Part shown: positions 63,801-64,000 of the stretch, in pieces | How the letters are laid out: each line of letters opens with the position of its first letter | How positions within the stretch are numbered: the stretch's first letter is position 1 | Assembly: GCF_022843985.1 (NCBI RefSeq) | Contig: NZ_JALHMP010000005.1 | Location: 124,001 to 188,000, forward strand | Reading direction: 5' to 3' | Length of the DNA: 64,000 nt | Origin: Phreatobacter sp. | GTDB taxonomy: Bacteria; Pseudomonadota; Alphaproteobacteria; Rhizobiales; Phreatobacteraceae | Notes under the pieces: generated by a model | What the model saw: only the letters and a program-made list of their open reading frames with translations | Database searches by the model: none | Told to the model about the DNA's origin: nothing | Made by a program: the position numbers and the translations under genes

Positions 63801-64000
63801 TTACTTCTTCTCGCCGTCATCTTTGGGCTTGGGAGGCTGGGCGTCCTTGGCGACGCGCTGCATGTCGGAGGCCTCGCGCATGAGGCCGCCCATCTTGGCA
63901 AGGTTGCCGCCCTCGATGCCGATTTCTTTCAGCACCTGGTCGATGAGCGGCGCCTGGACGCGGTAGCGCAGCGCCGACTCGATCACCTCGTCGGTCGGCG
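63801..64000 (-). CDS. Flotillin/SPFH-like protein, C-terminal end (partial)
   Basis: Only the last 66 residues lie in the window; the start is beyond the right edge. The visible end, DEVIESALRYRVQAPLIDQVLKEIGIEGGNLAKMGG, resembles the Flot-domain C-terminus of bacterial flotillins, followed by a Lys/Pro/Asp-rich tail. If so it would be a membrane-microdomain scaffold upstream of the cox-like genes. This rests on a short fragment. Confidence 0.5.
   Translation of the reverse strand, partial: PTDEVIESALRYRVQAPLIDQVLKEIGIEGGNLAKMGGLMREASDMQRVAKDAQPPKPKDDGEKK

Overview
The window looks like chromosome from a high-GC alphaproteobacterium, most likely of the order Hyphomicrobiales (Rhizobiales). 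Signs of this are the DUF1150, DUF2336 and SecB homologues, a HrpB helicase, ugpBAEC, an EtfB-type methyltransferase and a Rhizobiales-style hairpin repeat. The genus cannot be fixed from sequence alone. Genes are dense, base use favours G/C at third positions, and many neighbours overlap by 4 bp. No phage, insertion sequence or CRISPR array was seen.

Layout. 1-13,000 is mostly single housekeeping genes: the end of a catalase-like protein, a TadG-like protein, hrpB, a quinone oxidoreductase divergent from HMG-CoA lyase, a threonine-dehydratase-like enzyme, FxsA, secB with a terminator, a methyltransferase and a BT1-type transporter. 13,000-14,060 is rsfS-rlmH. 14,180-18,625 is ugpBAEC behind a tandem Pho box. 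18,700-19,550 is a heat-shock unit (Hsp20 plus DUF1150). Next come a DUF2336 gene, tRNA-Ala(GGC), an MFS exporter, a glutathione transferase and a P1B-type ATPase. 25,350-28,520 is an acyl-CoA operon (SDR, acyl-CoA dehydrogenase, thiolase). 29,120-34,190 is an RND efflux pair with its TetR repressor and a probable operator. 34,240-37,570 is katG divergent from oxyR.

The second half is more accessory. 38,980-43,630 is one leftward operon joining a two-subunit periplasmic molybdenum hydroxylase (IorAB type) to soxX, soxY, soxZ and soxA, without soxB or soxCD. 44,010-53,300 is a type I secretion island: an ABC exporter and membrane-fusion protein, two paralogous M10 metalloproteases with RTX and FG-GAP repeats on opposite sides, and the relic of a third copy. 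53,380-64,000 is a 12-gene leftward cluster. In transcription order it holds a flotillin-like end, two SRPBCC proteins, CoxM/CoxS-like subunits, a large molybdenum subunit split into two genes, MoxR and VWA maturation proteins, an amidohydrolase, a metallo-beta-lactamase-fold lactonase and an SMP-30/isochorismatase-like fusion. I read this last cluster as a catabolic route in which a cytoplasmic Mo-hydroxylase oxidises a (hetero)cyclic substrate and a series of hydrolases open it. The substrate is unknown.

The best candidates for something undescribed are the IorAB-SoxXYZA operon and the split-CoxL cluster with its Cys-to-Ser fused hydrolase.
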